In this document: in pieces, positions 60,359-64,000 of the stretch
Layout: each line of letters opens with the position of its first letter
Numbering within the stretch: position 1 is the stretch's first letter
Origin: CAWGGS01 sp046704745
GTDB taxonomy: Bacteria; Desulfobacterota; Desulfobulbia; Desulfobulbales; Desulfocapsaceae
NCBI GenBank assembly: GCA_046704745.1
Contig: JBJKRL010000101.1
Location: forward strand, 1 to 64,000
Direction: 5' to 3'
Length of the DNA stretch: 64,000 nt
Position numbers and translations under genes: made by a program
Notes under the pieces: model-generated
Told to the model about the DNA's origin: nothing
Seen by the model: only the letters and a program-made list of their open reading frames with translations
Database searches by the model: none

Positions 60359-60895
60359 ATGGATCTCAATGGTGCATTGAACAGTTTTAGGGAGAAGATC
60401 GTCAACAGATGGGTGGAATATACATTGTCCACCTATAAGTCATCGGAATTTTTTCTGAAGGAAGATAACAGGTTTGCAAATCCCGTTGGCGGCATTACTC
60501 GTCTGGCCTTAAATAAGTTGTTCGACCTGTTGGTTAACAAGGCGGATTCAAAAGAATTTGCAGCTCCGATCGGTGAGATTATGCGTCTCCGGTCAGTGCA
60601 GCAGTTTACGGCATCCCAGGCGGTGGCGCCCATTAATGCCGTTAAACACATTGTCCGTGAAGTCTTAACCGAGAAAAAGGAGAGCAGCATATTGGTGAAC
60701 GACCTGTATGATTTTGAGTTCGCAGTCGATCTCGCCATGTTGGCAGCCTTTGATATTTACATGCAATGCAGGGAACAGCTTTACAAGGTCAGGATACAAG
60801 AGATAAAATCCGGCGCTCATATACTCACGGACAGTACCTGCCCGTCGAAGCTGGCGAAGGATGCAGAGAGTTCCGATACGGGAAAAAACAAATAA
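60359..60895 (+). CDS. RsbRD N-terminal-domain protein preceding dsrM
   Basis: A 178-residue cytoplasmic protein matching the RsbRD N-terminal domain often found directly before dsrMKJOP in sulfate reducers. It begins LNGALNSFREKIVNRWVEYTL and has FANPVGGITRLALNKLFDLL and IMRLRSVQQFTASQAVAPIN as its conserved parts. The fold is helical and globin-like in relatives and may sense a ligand. The ATG at 60359 is preferred over TTG codons just before it, though GAGG lies closer to the first TTG. dsrM follows 81 bases downstream. A role in controlling or assembling the Dsr membrane complex is inferred from position. Confidence 0.82.
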   Translation: MDLNGALNSFREKIVNRWVEYTLSTYKSSEFFLKEDNRFANPVGGITRLALNKLFDLLVNKADSKEFAAPIGEIMRLRSVQQFTASQAVAPINAVKHIVREVLTEKKESSILVNDLYDFEFAVDLAMLAAFDIYMQCREQLYKVRIQEIKSGAHILTDSTCPSKLAKDAESSDTGKNK

Positions 60896-60976
60896 CAGGT
60901 TTCCGGATTGGGTGGATTTCGTTTTCACCGGTGCGGTCGCCAAAAAAATTCAGATCAATTTGAAGCGAGGTAAGAA

Positions 60977-61996
60977 ATGAAGTACGCCTTCTCATTTCTG
61001 GTGGTCATCGGTCTCATCCTGATCGCCGGGCTCGGATCCCAGATACCGGGTATGCAGTACTTTTTCGGTATTGCCCTTCCTTATCTGGCCATTGTGGTCT
61101 TTGCGGGTGGATTTATCATCAAAGTGGTAGATTGGGCCAAGTCGCCCGTACCCTTTTCCATCCAGACTACCTGTGGACAAGCGGCGTCTCTGGACTTCAT
61201 CAAGCAGAACAAACTTGAATGTCCTCACACGACTCCCGAAGTTGTAGCCAGAATGATTCTTGAGATCTTCACTTTCAGATCGCTTTTCAGAAACACCAAA
61301 GCGGAGATCCACAACGGGCCGAAGATTACCTATGAGTCTTCAAAATGGCTCTGGATTTTCGCCTTGATGTTCCATTACTCGTTTCTCATGATCGTGCTCA
61401 GGCATATGCGTCTGTTTTTGAACCCGGTGCCTGCCTGGGTCAACTGGCTCGATTTCGGCGACGGAATCCTGCAGATCGGTGCACCAAACCTCTACATCAC
61501 CGACGCCACCATTTTGATAGCACTGGGCTACCTCTTCGGACGACGGATTTGGAATCGCCATGTTCGCTATATAACGCTTAATAATGATTTCTTCCCGCTG
61601 GTCCTTATCTTCGGCATAGCGTGTACCGGCATCCTGATGCGATACTTCCTGCGAACCGATATCGACATTTTGACGATTAAGCGGCTGGCGTTGGGGCTTG
61701 TTACCTTCTCGCCGATAATCATGACCAAGCTCGGAGCGATATTCTATATACATCTCTGCCTTGTTTGTACGCTTCTTATCTATTTCCCCTTCAGTAAACT
61801 GATGCACCTGGGGGGGGTTTTCCTGAGCCCAACCAGGAACATGAAAAACAACACCCGTGCAGTTCGACATATCAATCCCTGGAACGATCCGACTATCAAA
61901 CCGCATTCTTATGCCGGATATGAGGATGAATTCAGGGAGTTCATGGTGGATGCCGGTATCCCTGTTGAAAAAGAGTTGCCTGCTGAAAAAGAATGA
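60977..61996 (+). CDS. dsrM: Sulfite reduction-associated complex DsrMKJOP protein DsrM
   Basis: A 339-residue membrane subunit related to NarI-type cytochrome b, with six or so hydrophobic segments. It binds heme b and passes electrons between the menaquinone pool and DsrK. Conserved-type regions are SKWLWIFALMFHYSFLMIVL (with a histidine ligand candidate) and FYIHLCLVCTLLIYFPFSKLMH near the end, which holds two more. The N-terminal 50 residues hold two helices before the polar loop. GCGAGGTAAG precedes the ATG. It is followed 45 bases later by dsrK, in the order typical of the operon. Confidence 0.94.
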   Translation: MKYAFSFLVVIGLILIAGLGSQIPGMQYFFGIALPYLAIVVFAGGFIIKVVDWAKSPVPFSIQTTCGQAASLDFIKQNKLECPHTTPEVVARMILEIFTFRSLFRNTKAEIHNGPKITYESSKWLWIFALMFHYSFLMIVLRHMRLFLNPVPAWVNWLDFGDGILQIGAPNLYITDATILIALGYLFGRRIWNRHVRYITLNNDFFPLVLIFGIACTGILMRYFLRTDIDILTIKRLALGLVTFSPIIMTKLGAIFYIHLCLVCTLLIYFPFSKLMHLGGVFLSPTRNMKNNTRAVRHINPWNDPTIKPHSYAGYEDEFREFMVDAGIPVEKELPAEKE

Positions 61997-62041
61997 TATT
62001 TCTATTGTTGACCCAATACTAGCGTATAAGGAATAAAAACG

Positions 62042-63670
62042 ATGGCAGTTCCAAAATTAGAACAATTATCGAAAAGCGTGGCGCAGGGACCGTCTCTGGC
62101 AACCGGAGCGATACCGACCAGGGATTGGATGGACATCCCCGTTGCCTTCAAAGAGGGAAATTACGCCTATGTCGCCAAGAAGGAGAAGGTTGAGTATCTT
62201 AACAGCCAGAGCGGCTTGAATTTTCCCAACGCCAGGGAGTGGTCGCCTGAAGATGACGACTGGAAGCTCCCCGAGGACTGGAAGGAGATTATCCTGAACG
62301 GTCTGCGGGAAAGACTGGCCAAATTTCGTTCCCTGAAAATCTTCATGGATTGCTGTGTCAGGTGCGGAGCCTGTGCCGATAAGTGCCACTTTTTCCTCGG
62401 AACCGGCGATCCGAAAAATATGCCGGTGCTCAGAGCCGAGCTTCTGCGGTCCGTTTACCGCAACGACTTTACCCTGGCTGGGAAGATTCTTGGAAAAATG
62501 GCCGGTGCCCGGGAGATGACCGTGGGCGTTTTGAAAGAATGGTTCATGTATTCCTACCAGTGTACGGAATGTCGAAGATGCTCGGTCTTCTGCCCGTACG
62601 GTATCGATACTGCCGAAGTGACGATGATGCTGCGTGAACTCCTGCATCTGGTAGGTATCGGTATCAACTGGATCCTGGAGCCGGTGTCCAACTCCAACCG
62701 GACCGGTAACCATATGGGTCTGCAGCCCCATACCTTCAAAGACAATGTCGACTTTCTGGCCGACGACATCGAAAATCTGACCGGCATAAAGATCAATCAT
62801 AGCTTCAACCGCAAGGGTGCGGAGATCCTGTTTATCACCCCCTCGGCAGATGTCTTTGCCGAGCCCGGTCTGTATACGGCCATGGGCTATCTGCTTCTCT
62901 TCGAGGCCCTCGGACTTGACTATACCTGGTCCACTTATGCCTCGGAAGGCGGCAACTTCGGTCTTTTTACCAGCAATGAGGCGATGAAAAAACTCAACGC
63001 CAAGATGTATGCCGAGGCTAAGCGTCTGGGAGTAAAATACATACTGGGCGGTGAGTGCGGACATATGTGGCGTGTTCTCCACCAGTATATGGATACCATG
63101 AACGGTCCGGCGGATTTCCTTGAAGTGCCGAAATCGCCGATTACCGGCACGGTATTTAAAAACGCCGCCTCGACCAAGATGGTCCATATCAGCGAGTTTA
63201 CGGTCGATCTGATCAAGCACGGCAAGCTCCAATTCGACAAGAGCCGCAACAGTCATGTCAAGGCCACTTATCATGATTCATGCAACACGGCCAGGGCCAT
63301 GGGACTCATGGATGAGCCCCGGTACATTCTGGATCATGTCGTCGACTGGGTGGAGATGCCCGAAAATACCATCCGCGAGCAGACCTTCTGCTGCGGGTCC
63401 GGCACCGGTCTGAACACCGATGAAATCATGGAGTTGAGAATGCGCGCCGGTCTGCCCAGGGCCAATGCTGTCAAATATGTCCACGACAAGAAAGACGTCA
63501 ATATGCTGGCCTGTGTCTGTGCCATTGACCGGGCAACCTTGACCTCACTGATGAACTATTGGAATCCCGACGTCAGGGTCTGCGGTATTTCAGAACTTGT
63601 CGGCAACGCCCTGGTAATTGAAGGTGAGAATCGAGCCGAGCTTGATGACGGTCTTCGAACGATGGTTTAA
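62042..63670 (+). CDS. dsrK: DsrK, catalytic-type Fe-S subunit of the DsrMKJOP complex
   Basis: A 542-residue cytoplasmic protein related to the heterodisulfide reductase HdrD subunit. It has two [4Fe-4S] ferredoxin-type motifs: CCVRCGACADKCHFFLG near residue 101 and CTECRRCSVFCPYGID near residue 176. The C-terminal CCG-type motif reads TFCCGSGTGLN, and YHDSCNTARAMG is another conserved cysteine block, consistent with the noncubane cluster of the family. It is thought to reduce the DsrC trisulfide made during sulfite reduction. AAGGAA lies 8 bases before the ATG. It lies between dsrM and dsrJ. Confidence 0.96.
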   Translation: MAVPKLEQLSKSVAQGPSLATGAIPTRDWMDIPVAFKEGNYAYVAKKEKVEYLNSQSGLNFPNAREWSPEDDDWKLPEDWKEIILNGLRERLAKFRSLKIFMDCCVRCGACADKCHFFLGTGDPKNMPVLRAELLRSVYRNDFTLAGKILGKMAGAREMTVGVLKEWFMYSYQCTECRRCSVFCPYGIDTAEVTMMLRELLHLVGIGINWILEPVSNSNRTGNHMGLQPHTFKDNVDFLADDIENLTGIKINHSFNRKGAEILFITPSADVFAEPGLYTAMGYLLLFEALGLDYTWSTYASEGGNFGLFTSNEAMKKLNAKMYAEAKRLGVKYILGGECGHMWRVLHQYMDTMNGPADFLEVPKSPITGTVFKNAASTKMVHISEFTVDLIKHGKLQFDKSRNSHVKATYHDSCNTARAMGLMDEPRYILDHVVDWVEMPENTIREQTFCCGSGTGLNTDEIMELRMRAGLPRANAVKYVHDKKDVNMLACVCAIDRATLTSLMNYWNPDVRVCGISELVGNALVIEGENRAELDDGLRTMV

Positions 63671-63699
63671 TTCCGACCGGGAATAAAGGAGTTACGATA

Positions 63700-64000
63700 A
63701 TGTATAACAAAAGAACAATTATTCCGGGACTGATCATATTTGTCCTCATTTTGACAGCTCCTATTTGGTACAACCGGCTGAATGCGGGTACAATGCCTAA
63801 ATTGGAATTGCCGAAAGGATATAAACAGTGTGTGCTTCCTCTGCAGGAGATCCGTGATACCCACATGCAGTTGCTTCTTCGCTGGCGGGATGAGGTCATC
63901 CGTAAAGATGAACGCGGGCCCATTACAGTGGACGGCAAGGTATTCATGAAAGGATTACAACTGACCTGCTTGCAGTGTCATACCAGCAAAGAAAAATTCT
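63700..64000 (+). CDS. dsrJ: DsrJ, periplasmic multiheme cytochrome c subunit (partial)
   Basis: The window holds the first 100 codons; the C-terminus is outside. The N-terminal hydrophobic segment (about 7-21, IIPGLIIFVLILTAPIWY) anchors or exports the protein. CLQCH near residue 91 is a heme c attachment site, the first of the three expected in DsrJ. The starting MYNKRTIIPG and MPKLELPKG are typical. AAGGAG lies 8 bases before the ATG. It begins 29 bases after dsrK; dsrO and dsrP should follow beyond the right edge. Confidence 0.92.
   Translation, partial: MYNKRTIIPGLIIFVLILTAPIWYNRLNAGTMPKLELPKGYKQCVLPLQEIRDTHMQLLLRWRDEVIRKDERGPITVDGKVFMKGLQLTCLQCHTSKEKF

Noticed and set aside
62066..63274. 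Open frame of 402 codons on the minus strand
   Set aside because: It is antisense to dsrK, whose Fe-S motifs are intact; the composition is that of a mirrored GC-rich gene.
1..64000. tRNA, rRNA, CRISPR array, intact insertion sequence or prophage
   Set aside because: I read the intergenic regions for T-loop-like sequences, regularly spaced repeats and transposase or integrase motifs and found none. A covariance search could still reveal a small RNA.

Overview
The window looks like chromosomal DNA of a sulfate-reducing Desulfobacterota bacterium, probably related to the Desulfobulbales. The main evidence is the start of a dsrMKJOP operon at the right edge (dsrM, dsrK and the first part of dsrJ, preceded by an RsbRD-type gene). 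A siroheme-synthesis gene, a system II cytochrome c maturation gene and an ABC/acyl-CoA gene set typical of the group agree with this. The taxonomic call is an inference from gene content. No rRNA, tRNA, CRISPR array, prophage or intact insertion sequence was seen.

Layout. 0-11 kb: a radical SAM gene cut by the left edge, then signalling genes (a BarA-like hybrid kinase, an HDOD-REC-GGDEF protein, a second hybrid kinase, a single-domain response regulator and an FHA protein) with a CcdA-like thiol transporter among them. 11-19 kb: minus-strand housekeeping block carA, carB, ftsH, folP, and a small KOW-like protein. 19-24.6 kb: an envelope lytic transglycosylase, mscL, hisC and an AcuI-type reductase. 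24.6-36 kb: a long minus-strand array, livG / acyl-CoA ligase / livH / livM / livK / livF / usp / second acyl-CoA ligase / CoA-transferase-GNAT fusion, which reads as uptake plus CoA activation of an organic acid. 36-45 kb: a GAF-PAS-LuxR regulator, a SLOG-like protein, a MarR regulator, a flavin-reductase-like protein, an atypical SDR, and a two-gene encapsulin nanocompartment (ferritin-like cargo with a C-terminal targeting tail, then the shell), followed by a YyaL-type thioredoxin-fold protein. 45-53 kb: cmoA-cmoB, a small membrane protein, an unusual biotinyl-domain protein next to a biotin-ligase-like protein, recO, a RodZ-like protein, a SurA-like chaperone and a TlpA-like oxidoreductase. 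53.6-57.7 kb: methyltransferase, precorrin-2 dehydrogenase, ccsA, hemA and an unknown gene, overlapping or tightly packed. 57.8-64 kb: tail-specific protease, then the RsbRD-dsrMKJ operon.

Two families of short non-coding elements with terminal inverted repeats are scattered between genes. One (ends CCCGGATTTCTCAT) has copies at 31.1, 35.9, 50.2 and 60.0 kb plus a single end at 5.6 kb. The other (ends beginning TTCATCCG) is complete at 40.1 kb and has a half copy at 21.3 kb. These MITE-like elements, the encapsulin locus, the biotinyl-domain/ligase pair and a perfect palindrome in front of the dsr operon are the parts most worth a second look.
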